Origin: Lenisia limosa
Taxonomy: Eukaryota; Breviatea
DNA length: 26,321 nucleotides
Assembly (NCBI GenBank): GCA_001655205.1
Contig: LPNZ01005760.1
Span: 1-26,321 of the forward strand
Reading direction: 5' to 3'
Shown piece by piece: positions 10,301 through 21,100 of the stretch. A program made the position numbers and the translations under genes. Each line of letters begins with the position of its first letter. Position 1 is the first letter of the stretch. Under the pieces are notes generated by a model. It saw nothing but the letters and a program-made list of their open reading frames with translations. It was not told where the DNA came from and made no database searches.

Positions 10301-12723
10301 TTGTTCTCTTTTTACTAAATGCGTTATTTTCTGCTGCCGTATTTTATACTAGTAATATTCCTCTATTTCTGATGATATAGGCAAACGGAAACCCGCCGCA
10401 GCCCTCTCCTCTCCCACTACTTCCAAAGTCTTCTTCCCCACTGTGAGGGTTTTTGTTTTTGATAAACCTTGATGAGTCGCCATTATCTACGTTTGTTATT
10501 TTTTCTGCTTTGCACCCTCCCTTTTGATCCCTACAGGCCACCCCTTTTCTTTTCGAAGATGTTAAGGCTGCTCCAATGGTGAAGAAACTCAGACAGTTGA
10601 ATGATGAACTCAAAACCAAAGTATGGAAATGACGAAATACTATGTATATTTTGCCTAATGCAACAACATTTTTTGAGAGCGTAGTTTATTACAGGGATAC
10701 AGCAAAACGTTGTACATTATCTTATTGCTATGGCCTTTCTCTTTGAAAGATTTTAACGTGGACCAGGGCAACAGTGAAGCTTTTTTGCCTTCGATGATGG
10801 ATGAGATTCAGGAGGTTCTTGAAGGCTGCATGGTTTGCGGATGACTTGTTTATCTAGGGTTCTCATAGGCATATTGTGGGAGAAAGACGGATTGAATCCA
10901 TATTGATGAAACTAGCTTGTCATGTTCATAAGTAATATGAAATTGGGAATAATGAAATTATTTTTTCACTTGAAAGTGCCTTTATCGTTGCAGAACCACA
11001 ACGACATCCCAACCCTCCATTTGGACGCCATTATCACGTCTATGATCAAGTGGCCAATCGACACTCGCTTTATCGGTAAGACTTCGCTTCATGTCAGAGA
11101 AGGGCAGAAATGATATAAGTGCAATAATTTGATATGACATGGACGTTTCACAAAAGTACTCTGGTGTGATCTAACAATGCAGTATTTGACTTTATCCGTG
11201 CTGTCCTCATGCATCCTGACGGCGGAGAACTGATTGCTGATCGTTTTGCTAAAAGTAACGACACCCTCTCCGTGTATTGTGATGGTCGGCTTGGATTATA
11301 ATAGATATGATAACATAATGGTTACTTTTCGAGTGTGTTTATTGACCATATACTCCGAAGTATCTTTGTAAGCTTCGACTGTGGATCTAAAGTGATCACA
11401 GTTTAACTGTATTTCATTAGACACCAGTATTATTCAATTACAATTTTGATCTACGGTTACTTGTGTCACATTAAGATAATTGACTGACGAGTTTAGCCCT
11501 TTTCAAGGGAGCTCTTTTGTCCTCTGCCGACCACAAGCTGGTTCTGACATCTCTGAGAGCCTCCTGTAACTTCTTCAAGAACAATGCCCTTCTCAAAATG
11601 CCGAAACGAGACATATCTGCTGTAGGCTTTAGGTTTTAATCTATTCTATCTTATAGTATTATATGATATCAGATAAAATAGCAATACATGTTTTTATTGT
11701 AAAAAAAAAATAAAAACATGTGTCAACCGTTGAAACACCTTGTTTTGACTTTTAACAATAATGTTGAGTTATTTTTTTTACATGGCTTATTGTTCCTTTG
11801 AAAAATAGGTATATTGTCTTCTTACAGTCTTCAGGGGTTGAGAGCAGTGAAGCTGAACGTGAAGCACGACAAAGAGCCGTCAAGGATAGCAGCGGCGTCT
11901 CTTCTCTTCAAGTAGGCTAATGGGTATATTGAGACCTCTTCCGTCCGGAAATACGGCATTGGGTTTTAGGTTGTCTGTTTGATAGTTGCGAGGAAAAGAG
12001 GTGAAATGGCATTAATAAAGTGTCAGCCCCTTCAGTTTATATTCCAGCTGGATATCTTGGGCTGAACTGACGCTGTAGTTTGAGCACCATTGTGGCGGGT
12101 AACGCAGCTCTTAGCCCGGAGGCGGTCGAGATTGTAACCCTTGCCCTCGAGGTTGGCTTTGGGGGGTTAAGATGAAGGAAGGGTATCTGGGGTGAAGTCA
12201 AGTTGCATGTGAGTAATATTAAGATAAACGGGAGAACATGCAATTCAAAACTTTTCTGGAGACAAGCTGACAACTTTATTTCTGTTTTTTTTTTGTGATT
12301 AGCTATACGTTTCTCAGCTCTAATCTTGACTTTATAGATGTTGGAAGATGCAAGCTATAATGTTGTCTTCAGAGCGCTTCGCACTTGTGGAAACATGGTT
12401 GGCTGAAAAAGACTCCAACTGCGTCCCTCTTTTTGTCTCAATCACGTAATAATAGTCCATTTATGTTCTCTTTTCTTGCTGATGGGTTCAGGTTTCTAAG
12501 CAACCTGATACAGCTCGCTTATTGAGCCAGGAATGGGTGGTCGAGAAAGTGAGAGGGGTGGTTTTTAGTTATGTGTACCTTGACCCCCCCCCCTCTTTTT
12601 TTTTCTTTTTTTTTATTTATTTGAAAACGTCTGTTTACTCTCCAGCTGACAGTATTGCTCGAAGTGACCGAATGCAATGTCTCAGAGTGTGTCGGTCAGC
12701 TGATTCAAACGCTGACTCAGTGA
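7362..12723 (+). CDS. PLAA: PLAA / Doa1 / Ufd3, ubiquitin- and Cdc48-binding WD40-PFU-PUL protein
   Basis: Exons: 7362-7490, 7882-7905 (24 nt), 8016-8099, 8190-8308, 8377-8477, 8571-8633, 8691-8757, 8939-9093, 9132-9199, 9313-9404, 9467-9599, 9661-9708, 9787-9887, 10015-10126, 10211-10268, 10381-10442, 10537-10620, 10767-10832, 10994-11075, 11183-11254, 11497-11621, 11828-11911, about 12079-12151, 12338-12397, 12492-12557, 12646-12723 (TGA). About 735 residues, close to the family's usual length. The first 300 or so form WD40 blades (SGSWDKTARIW, ASADKSIRIWNESG, ACADGIIRIFT). DLPGPEELKNPGCHDG is the conserved linker, residues near 345-432 the PFU (ubiquitin-binding) domain, and the C-terminal third the PUL armadillo domain that binds Cdc48/p97. 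The family works in ubiquitin homeostasis and delivery of ubiquitylated cargo. All phases agree except into exon 23, which needs one base more or less. Identity is near certain; exon 18 and 23 starts are less sure. Confidence 0.93.
7629..7666. repeat. 14-bp inverted repeat in PLAA intron 1
   Basis: 7629-7642 pairs with 7653-7666 (11 perfect pairs, one G-T pair, then two G-C pairs) around a 10-base AT loop. It should fold as a stable hairpin in the intron RNA or DNA. Confidence 0.75.
9961..10026 (+). repeat. three tandem 22-bp units carrying a splice acceptor
   Basis: Units 9961-9982, 9983-10004 and 10005-10026 (consensus CCCTCTTAAG then AATTGGTTTTGA; the first has one T-to-C change). Each unit holds a pyrimidine stretch and a TTAAG acceptor. 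Only the AG of the third unit (10013-10014) keeps the PLAA frame, because 22 is not a multiple of 3. Confidence 0.95.
11686..11721. repeat. 13-bp perfect inverted repeat in a PLAA intron
   Basis: 11686-11698 (ACATGTTTTTATT) and 11709-11721 are exact reverse complements with a 10-base A-rich loop. The element lies in the 206-base intron 11622-11827. Confidence 0.85.
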
Positions 12724-12878
12724 AACGGCTTCGTGTGATATTGTACTCTAGTGTTGTATTCTTCTTTTTTTCTGTGTAATGTACCATTAATTTCTGATAT
12801 CTTATGCTACCTTGACTCACAACCAAGGCAGCTCTTGCATTTATAAATAAATTGTTAAAAAAAAAAAAAAAAAAAAAA
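12724..12878 (+). terminator. PLAA 3' UTR and poly(A) signal
   Basis: A canonical AATAAA is at 12846-12851, 123 bases after the PLAA stop. It is followed within a few bases by a long genomic A run that reaches the gap at 12879. The A run may also be why the assembly broke here. Confidence 0.6.
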
Positions 12879-12933
12879 NNNNNNNNNNNNNNNNNNNNNN
12901 NNNNNNNNNNNNNNNNNNNNNNNNNNNNNNNNN
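12879..12933. other. assembly gap after an A run
   Basis: Run of N following a 22-base A run. It may hide the first exon of the gene that continues at 13066. Confidence 0.95.
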
Positions 12934-13065
12934 GTCAACCTCCGATTGACCTCCGAGGCAGATATAAGAGTTAATATTCGCACACGACGCAATTCTCACA
13001 ACCTGTGCGCCCCCCCTCCCCCTCTCAAATAAAAATTTTAAAAATTTGAATGTGTAATTTTACAG

Positions 13066-14103
13066 TTTTCCATTTACGCTTGAGAACAACGACGAGGTTG
13101 GTGACCTTTTTAGATACTGTGGAGCAAAAAAATTGTTTTTGGTAAGATTACATGAGATAACCCCCCTTTTTTTTTTTGCAATTTTGTCTTTTTATTTTAT
13201 TTTATTGAGTCTGTTGTTGTAATTATATTACTGAGCAGCAGTATCATCACAGTATTTTTTTTATAAGGGAGAAGCAGTTTATCTAGGGTTAGGTTGTACG
13301 TTAGAAGTTAATAAGTTCATTTTACAAACCAGTCCCGTTCCCTTCACCACTCCTCTCACCTTTAAGGGTATTGTATTATATATTTCTCCTAGCTCTCACC
13401 CCCCCCCCTCCAGAGATGTCTGAAGACTGTCCAGGATGCGATGATACAGCGGACCAAGCGCTCCAGTAAGCGACTCTATTCTGACCCACATTCTGTTTGT
13501 ATCACTTTTTGTATCATTTTCAAACGTGTTAATATCATTTTCTACGCAGTGATACTGGTACCTCATATCCACTCTTCTGATAGTTAGCCGACAAGTCTCA
13601 TACACTCGGGATGAACCCTCATATTGTCTTCGTTCATCATTTCGACTTGAAAGTCGGTCATATCACTGGTGGAGATAGGTCAAGTTCTCCAGCCTATTCT
13701 CCTCATCTCAACTTTCTACCTATTCTTTGCTTAATTATATGGGACTATGGTTGGTCTATTGTCCAACTTTCTCTCCGCCTTTTCTCTATATCTCTCCCAA
13801 GAACTTCAAATGCTGATTTCTTGGGGTGTGATGCGCTGTTTATATTGATTAGTTTACTTTTTTTGGAACGCGCTTTTTTATCTTCTCATTTCTTCATGAT
13901 GGAGCAATTATTTTGCAACAAAACCAAGGCAGACCAAAACTACATATGATATAGTATATTGGGTTTTCAAACTTGTGTTTCTTGAAAGAGTTGCTTTTTT
14001 GGTTTTTATGGAGGATCTTATTACTAATATGATGTCTTTTGACTGCGAAGGTTTGCCTCGGTCTTCTCACGGTTCTCTACTAGCCATTTGGCCAAAGAAA
14101 ACA
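13066..14103 (+). CDS. unrecognised exons running in phase into the Erv1/ALR gene
   Basis: Four exon-like segments have good splice signals and matching phases: 13066-13141 (FPFTLENNDEVGDLFRYCGA...), 13414-13465 (RCLKTVQDAMIQRTKRS), 13588-13678 (DKSHTLGMNPHIVFVHHFDL...) and 14051-14103 (FASVFSRFSTSHLAKEN). The second acceptor follows a C run. The last donor (phase 1) fits the AG at 14295-14296, which continues through the Erv1/ALR start codon, so they may form that gene's N-terminal region. I do not recognise a family. The first segment enters in phase 2, so an earlier exon must exist, perhaps in the gap 12879-12933. The last two segments are basic and Ser/Arg-rich, as in mitochondrial presequences, but they would then lie internally unless translation starts at the Met in the third exon. 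A separate small gene is the alternative. Confidence 0.5.
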
Positions 14104-14296
14104 GTAAGCTTGAGATAGTCAAATAGTGCGGTTTCTACCAGCACGCGGGTGATTGGATATAAAACTGTACCAGCAAGGATCCATTTGAATTTGAGAATAA
14201 CTTATGTGTCAAGATTCACAAAGACAGCGTATCCATGTTCCCTGTTTTCATTAAAGTCACCCCCAGAAACAGAGGGAGTGTTCCAGCGACTGCCAG

Positions 14297-15427
14297 GCCG
14301 AACGAGTATTGAGGCGGCCACTATGTCAGCCCGGGACGGAATAGACCGGCAAGGGGCCAAGGCGGTCGGCAAGAAGGGCCGGTGGGGGGGGGGGGGNNNN
14401 NNNNNNNNNNNNNNNNNNNNNNNNNNNNNNNNNNNNNNNNNNNNNNNNNNNNNNNNNNNNNNNNNNNNNNNNNATTTTGAAGGAATCCAACCTTAAGACC
14501 ATAACCATAGCAGAGTATGATGAGATTTTTTCGAAATATGTAATAATATCCTTTCATCCATTTTGATGGGGTATTGAACGTGGCTGTAGATACGGGGATT
14601 GGCCTGTGGAAGAGGCGCCGGGACGTGCTGAGATTGGCCGGGCGTCGTGGACCTATCTTCACGCTACGGCGGCGTACTATCCCGTGGAGCCAACAAAGGA
14701 GGAACAGGTGGGATGGCTTTGTTTCTTTCAGTATTGCGAGATGATATGGGTCTCTTTTCAAGTGGCTTGTGCGGTTTGTGATAAGTACATTTAGCATATC
14801 ATTTCCTCACAATCTCACCCTATGATGTTGTTCATTATTAAGGTTGACGCTTTGCAACTGATCGATGCGATGGTCAAAACGTACCCCTGTAAAGTAAGCA
14901 CCCTCATATGGTATACTAAGTTGCAAATCGTGTCTATTGCTGAAAAATACTTTGTGTTTTTAGATCAGTGCCTCTCTTTGCTGTGACCCCAGTTCTGTAG
15001 ATATGCTATGCTCGTATCTTATTTTTTAACAACGAAAAACTGACATTGAGGTTTGCCGACCGCATATGAGGGAACCCATGATCAATGATCCACCCAATGT
15101 GTCCAGCAGGGTAAGGGGTGCAGCAACTGTCCCTTTTGAACCTAAAAGGCCTTCTGTCCCAATGTTCTTTGGAAATTCTCCCTGACGCTCCAGTCAAGCT
15201 TCCTGCAGTGGACTTGTCGTTACCATAACGCTATTAACCGCCAACTCAACAAACCAGAGTTCCCCTGCGGGTTCACGGAAGAGAGGTGGGTTTTTCTTTG
15301 GAATGACTTTTATTTGACCAATGCCCCTTTTCTGCATGGAAAATACCTTTTTTTGAAAAAGAGCCAATAAGCTTGGTCTCTCTGACATTTTAGGTGGAGA
15401 AAGGTGTGGAAGAAAGCTACATCCTAG
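14297..15427 (+). CDS. Erv1/ALR-family FAD-linked sulfhydryl oxidase
   Basis: Exons 14297/14323-14381, 14590-14707, 14843-14893, 15051-15110, 15194-15285 and 15394-15427 (TAG), all in phase. From the ATG at 14323 the protein is 137 residues. The core follows the family closely: EIGRASWTYLHATAAYYP (FAD-binding helix with Trp and His), YPCKVC (the CxxC redox pair next to FAD, split by an intron), and CRYHNAINRQLNKPEFPC (the HxxxN FAD motif between the C-x16-C structural disulfide), ending ERWRKVWKKATS. The enzyme re-oxidises Mia40 in the mitochondrial intermembrane space and passes electrons to cytochrome c or oxygen. A second, mobile (shuttle) Cys pair, normally N- or C-terminal, is absent from this core; upstream exons contain C-x8-C. 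The first donor is GT followed by a G run that ends in an assembly gap. Confidence 0.9.
14397..14473. other. assembly gap in the first Erv1/ALR intron
   Basis: Run of N after a 13-base G run that begins immediately after the GT of the donor at 14382. The flanking exons join in phase. Confidence 0.95.
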
Positions 15428-15660
15428 ATACTGAGGCTATTGATCTGAAGTGCTAATTCGAAAAAGATCACATATGGCACGATTGATGCAATCGCATCCC
15501 CCTTTCCTGAAACAATCAGAAGAACGTCTATTTATCACACATAAACAACAGACTGTCTTGACCCCTGGTCACTTTCATGAAAAGGCTCATTTGAGGCCTT
15601 TACACTTCACGTCGAAACACATTAAAGGAAGGCTAGAAAGTGAGGCATAATTCAATCTCC

Positions 15661-17848
15661 TCAGTTATCCAATCTATTTTTTGCTACGAAATCCAGGCTC
15701 ACCGCAAAGTCCTCAATAGCTGGTACGGACACTACAGCGTTCTTGCACTCTTGTCCGATACGAACGGAGGTCCATCCGCACTACATGGTCAAATTTAGGT
15801 CCCCAATTTATGGCATTGCATTGAGTCTCCAAACCTCCGTAGCAGCGCGACAGTTATTGGCAGAGTCATCGAAGAACAGGATCTTGCTGGGGTCGGGATT
15901 GCCGAGGAGCTAACCAGTAATTAGGATCGCAAGTGAGCTTTTTCAAAAGAAACAGAACAGTTTCCCAGTGTACCTTTTCTGTCATCTTGAATGAGAGTTT
16001 TTCAGGCTTGCAGTGGCCTGCTTCGAGCTGCATTTCACTGTCTACAACTGCAAACGTAAGAAAATGGTTGACTATCAACTGCCATCTTAATGGATTCAAT
16101 TGAAACCACAGTCACATATTGTTTGTAAGTAAGTGTGTAGTCCTTTTAGTCTATGTCAAAACCTTATGTTTGAGTGACCTCCGTTCTAATAACATTCATC
16201 CCTGCATACTAACATCAAACCACTCTTCGGGTAACTCAAGGGCATCCAAACACCTGAACAGTCAAAAGCCATTGGGTGTTATTAAATCTAGTATTAGCAG
16301 TAACATGTGGTACTAACTATATAATATGTAGCAAAAGGAAAAAAGTAATGAGTATGTTGTATTTGTCAAAATATTAGCATATTAGTAATACACTATTTGA
16401 TATATACATATGATATATCCTTTTTTTTTTATCTATATCATATGATATTATGTACATTTCGTAATAGTAAAAAAAAATCACCCACTTTACCATCACACCA
16501 CAGCGTTAACGAAATAGCTACCACTATAAGACAACCAGCCTTCGTTCCTTTGAACACAAATATCACTGAATTCAAACCTCAAAGCATGAGGCTTGTCACC
16601 GTTTGTGAGGATTGCCAATCTAAGGCCGGCTCCCATTGCTAATTGCATCATTTCCTGGAGGATAATTAGTTCCAAAGGAGACTGACCTATATATATATAC
16701 TATGTACATCTTCAACCACGGAAAACACGAGGATTTTATTTTCGCCCTTTTGGCTTACCTTCAGCTTTTCGTTTGGTTTGACTCTTTTTTTTATTTCTTC
16801 AGCCGCACTGCCATGAACACGTGCGTAGAAGTCCTCCGTGTCAATTTCTTGAGTTTTACGCAGACCCCTACAATTGTCAGGAAGCGCTGATATGGCATTA
16901 CGTTCAACATAGTACAGTACTCATAAATTTATTGATGGTATGCTGATCACCTTTGATTTCAGAAAAGCCAAAAAAAAAAAAAAATACTGCACGATATACA
17001 CTAATCAATTCATCTCTTGATGAGGGAACTTCTCTCAAATAGTTGAAGAGAATACAGACCTGGCTTATGATGTCAAAAAAAAACGAATACATATCATATA
17101 TCTATTCGTAAGATGCACTGTAAGATTCTTGATCAAATCGACAGACCTCAGGGTCAGGCCATAGTGGCGGTAATAGAACGTGGTTTTCTCTTCCGCCTAA
17201 TGGGTGATTTGGGACCTCTAATGCAGCAGCCATATTATATATTTGTATGCAAAAATAGCACTACAAAAGATATCCTAAATAAATATCACCTAAAAGCAAA
17301 CAACATCCTCCGCCTACTTGTTCCCATGTCAACCCTTCGCGATATTGGACGTATCTAAATAGTCAATTAAAAACTGGACTTGTCTGAAACCAAAAATTGC
17401 CATTTTCAAAGTAGAAGACAATCGCATGAACAAGAACAAATGAGAGGAATTGCAATTAATCACGTCAAAAACAAAACCGTACCAAATACGGGTGGGTGCG
17501 ATTATAGTGTTATACTCATGTTTTACAAGGATTCTTAGCTGGCGGTGTTGTGTAATCTGCTTTCAAATTGCCCAATTGGGCCGCTAATTCAGCCGCAAAC
17601 CTAATGATGTTGTCCTTGACGATCGCGTTGACCCCGCAACTATAAGGGTACACTGAAAAGGTTAGGTGATTAATTTGATTAAGAGAGAACTATGTGGAGT
17701 ATGTATGGGAAAGGAGTTATATCAAAAGATACTGGAGGGAAAGAAAGTAGAGAAACCATAGAAGTGTCTTTTCCTGCCACCAACAGCAGTCATCAACATC
17801 AAAAACGATGTGGGAGTACTGAGAGAGGTCAAGGTCGGCTCCTGTCAT
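15661..17848 (-). CDS. HAD-superfamily hydrolase of the pyrimidine 5'-nucleotidase (Sdt1/Phm8-like) group
   Basis: Exons in order: 17848-17785, 17652-17527, 17354-17318, 16867-16759, 16681-16578, 16253-16210, 16047-15974, 15909-15835, 15780-15661 (TGA). HAD motifs are in order. Motif I is FDVDDCLYPYSCGVN (split by an intron; family FDxDDTLYP, so Thr is replaced by Cys). GLRKTQEIDTEDFYARVHG is the cap helix region. Motif II is LAILTNGDKPHALRCL, motif III GHCKPEKLSF and motif IV ILFFDDSANNCRAA. These enzymes dephosphorylate pyrimidine nucleoside monophosphates, and some members lysophosphatidic acid, in the cytosol. Exon phases are consistent from 16867 to the stop. The exon 17354-17318 (YVQYREGLTWEQ) fits the family, but its phases disagree with both neighbours, so a border or base there is wrong or a small exon is missing. 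MDP-1 and other HAD groups fit less well. Confidence 0.8.
16407..16444. repeat. 11-bp perfect inverted repeat in a nucleotidase intron
   Basis: 16407-16417 (CATATGATATA) and 16434-16444 are reverse complements with a T-rich 16-base loop. The right arm overlaps the 14-base palindrome ATATCATATGATAT at 16435-16448. Confidence 0.8.
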
Positions 17849-18195
17849 TGCGGCTTGATTTCCGTATGGATATTTCTACTCTCTGTTGCTGAGTGTGAAC
17901 TGTTGAATTAATATTTATCAGTTTCTCTCCTCTCTTGAGTGTCAGCTGTCTTGAATGATTGAAAGATTGGAAAGATTGATTTTTTTTTTTTTTGTTTCAT
18001 GGCGGTTACGTGATCCAAAGGACGAGCCCACCCCACCCAAACACACGGAACCAAACGGCCAATGAACGTGTGTTACTATGTTGCCCACATGCCTGTGTAT
18101 GTGATGAGGTTAAAGTGGAATACCAACACAACAAAACAAACAAAATACATTGATAGAAGTCAAGAAAATTACTGTGCGACCATAACAGGACAGTT
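17849..18195. other. intergenic region upstream of the nucleotidase gene
   Basis: About 350 bases between the nucleotidase start and the stop of the PX-PH gene, both on minus. It contains a T run (about 17980-17992) but no convincing open frame, RNA gene or named promoter element. Confidence 0.4.
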
Positions 18196-21100
18196 TTATG
18201 ACCTTTTCTCCAGTTCCGCTGTGAGGGTCTTGACCTGTTTTTCTAATTCGCGTACTCGAGCCTAGTTAAAGTTAGCCAATTTTTTGAGAGAGTAAGAAAA
18301 TCAAATACCACCCAGGGTGGATAAGGACTCTCACCTCAAGCCTTTCGTTGCGTATCTTGAGTGACTAGAGCGTCAAAAAAGAAGAATAATAAAAAATAAA
18401 AAGAAGCAGAAACTGCCTTTCTCAAATTATCATAATCCAACAACACCTCTACAAACCAGATTGTCCTCTTCAGCACGAATATAACGCGCTGTAATATTAG
18501 ACGAATGAAGACAATGAGAAGAAATTAGAAAGTGGTTAATAGGACCCCACAAACAGAAGCCAGATTTCTCTTTTGCATTCTCGATAGCATTGAAGATAGC
18601 TGCCACCCACTACAGCAGTTAGGAATTCATAGAAACCCAAAAGCTGCTTGCTTTTTCGATACATTGCCATGATATGCATAACATCAGCTAACTTTATCTC
18701 TTTGAATAGGGTTTTCGCAAGAGAGCACGTGCGCATTTCCATCAAAAATGATTTCAAACGAACATTCGTCATCATCTCGCAGTCTAAAGGGTGAGTTGGA
18801 AGCTCCGAATGGTCCGTGACGATGAAACAGACAGATTTGGCAGATCATAGATCCATTTATTTTTCATTTTTATCCATAACTGGTAGCATACGTAGTATTA
18901 TCGGAAAGAATCGAAAAGTTCCCCCCACAGTGTTTGCTATTTTGACCCCATTAGGAATGACTATAACCCGCATACGGCTGTACTTTTGAAAGAAGCAAAG
19001 GGTACTTTCCTTTCGACTGAATTGCACCTCTGTACCTGTAGTACATCATGTACTTGTTCGTCTGAACTATTAGCGCTTATTTAACGGAAAATTACCCCCC
19101 CCATTTGGACCAAAATAGAATGGAATTCAACTGAGAGAGCCACTTCTGGTTGAGTATGGGTATTTCTCAGTATTCAAACATCTAAAATGGGAAATTCCAA
19201 GTCCTCCCACCACATAGAACCAGCGGGTAACAAAGACATTGCTCTTGCGGCCCTTTTTTCTCAGATACCCCGAGGGGTTTCCGTATTTGTTGAGTTCCAT
19301 TACCTGGGGAGTGAACAGTGTGGGTATGGAGACTTGCAAGCAGAATGAATGAGCCATTCACCCAATCGCAAACTATCCAACCCTCTCACTGTTTTGAGGC
19401 TATCCGGTAGTATCATGTTGTCAGTGAGGAAAGAAGTCAGGACCCGAGACTCGGGAAGGGTGGTGAGGAGGTGTCGGAGAAGCCGCTCAAGGCCAATCTA
19501 CGAGGTCAATAGTGAAGAATGATCGGATAAATGATACACAAAAAAGAGAAAGATACAAGGAAAGAATAAAATGCGGCAAAAGATGGGCCATTGGGAAAAT
19601 CGATGTGTTAGGGGTCCCACTTGACGTTCCTTGACCAGAGTGGGGTTGAGGGAGTCGATAAGCTTCTTAGGTGGTCGCTTCACCTTCCATTCAAACGAGG
19701 GGTACTCTTTTTTCACCTGAGCATTAAGACAGGGTAATTAGTCCGATACCGGTAACTACAGAAAGGGATTACAATAGGATGAAAAGCCCCCTCCCCCCCT
19801 TCGGGTGCCAGCTTACCAAATGTTCCAGTGTAACAAAGTCGGAGTATCGATGGTCAATGAACCAATCCGCCTCATCTCCCGTACTCTGCGACACAGCAAT
19901 ACGATAAACCTGCACAGTTAACAGCGATTCAGTAAATTATACCACGCTAATATTATGCTTTTTAATATCCGATTCCATCCTTGGTATAATATACTATGCA
20001 TTGTATGTAGAGATATTTTTACTGCTTGAAAAACACCCCCTCATTAAGACTAAAAACCACCAACAGTGTGGGTTCTCTTGTTGTCTTCGGAAACGTAGGT
20101 TTCTGAAATTCCAACCTGGGGAGTAAATGACCCATCGTTGGCAAAGCGTGGAAAGTAAATAGAGAACGCAACTGTAAAGCATCAATAAGCACCATCTGAT
20201 ATGTAACGCGTTTATCATATGGTCATGAAGAAACTTGGATACCTTCAATGGGGCTTGTGAGATTAAAGGAAGGACATTTTGGTCACTCCATTGCCACTCT
20301 TGCGCAGCCTATAAAATAAATGCTATAAAAAAACGAGGTCTACTGTGTGGTTTGGTTCAGCTTAGCGAAGGAAAACCAGAAAGAGGGAAAACTAAAACAT
20401 TTCTAATTTCAAGAAATAAAGAAACACCATTTCCCATTTCCTACCTCAACCGAGGGTGTTTCGTAACCTGAAGCAGCCTCAGATAGGTCAAATTCTTTAT
20501 GTGTACTTTCATCCTGCTAAATAATGTGAAATTCGCTCTCAAATCACGACGGTAACAGTAATGTCCTAAAACAGTATATCTATCACATTAAGGTATAACT
20601 TCTCGTCCAAAAAGAGCCTGAATTGTCGATAAACTCTCAGCTCATACCTCATCTTGGGTCTCAAGAACACTGTCATCCTTCTGGTTCCACGCCCAGCCCA
20701 ACTGTCCGCCGTCACTACTGAACCTCCAACTTTGCTGAATCGTAAAATGGATGGTGAAGTTGAAACTTTTATGCATCGGATTAATGTTGTTGGAAAGCAG
20801 AATTGGTGACTCCGGTCCAGCCCTATCCCAATTGACCAGAGACCGGATAGATTCATTCAAGATGAAACAACCATACCGAAGTGAAGCATCAAGCAAAGTA
20901 AGCATAATATGAAAATAGTGTTTGGCTGGTAGCTGTTCCCACAAACTCTCATCCAGGAGTCAACAGCACCCTGGGCTTTGAGGGAGTTCTTCCGGCCACG
21001 AATGGGTGCGGTCGCACAGTCTGATTTAATGAGGGCTTCTGTGGGGTTTCCATTTAATAAGTGTATCTTGACAAAAAAATGCTGAGCATAAGAAAAATTC

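Noticed and set aside
13611-13949. 112-codon open frame on +
   Set aside because: It is exon 13588-13678 read through its donor into the intron; the part after 13680 is low-complexity intron-like sequence.
14941-15030. Alternative exon after YPCK starting at an acceptor near 14963
   Set aside because: It would end the Erv1/ALR protein early and lose the second cysteine of CxxC; the exon at 15051 restores the family pattern.
17113-17358. 81-codon open frame on + starting MHCKILDQIDRP
   Set aside because: It lies antisense across an intron and an exon of the nucleotidase gene and has no recognisable motif.
15661-17848. Magnesium-dependent phosphatase 1 (MDP-1) as the identity of the HAD gene
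   Set aside because: YPYSCGVN after motif I, the VHG cap segment and TNGDKPHALRCL match the pyrimidine 5'-nucleotidase/Sdt1 group much better.
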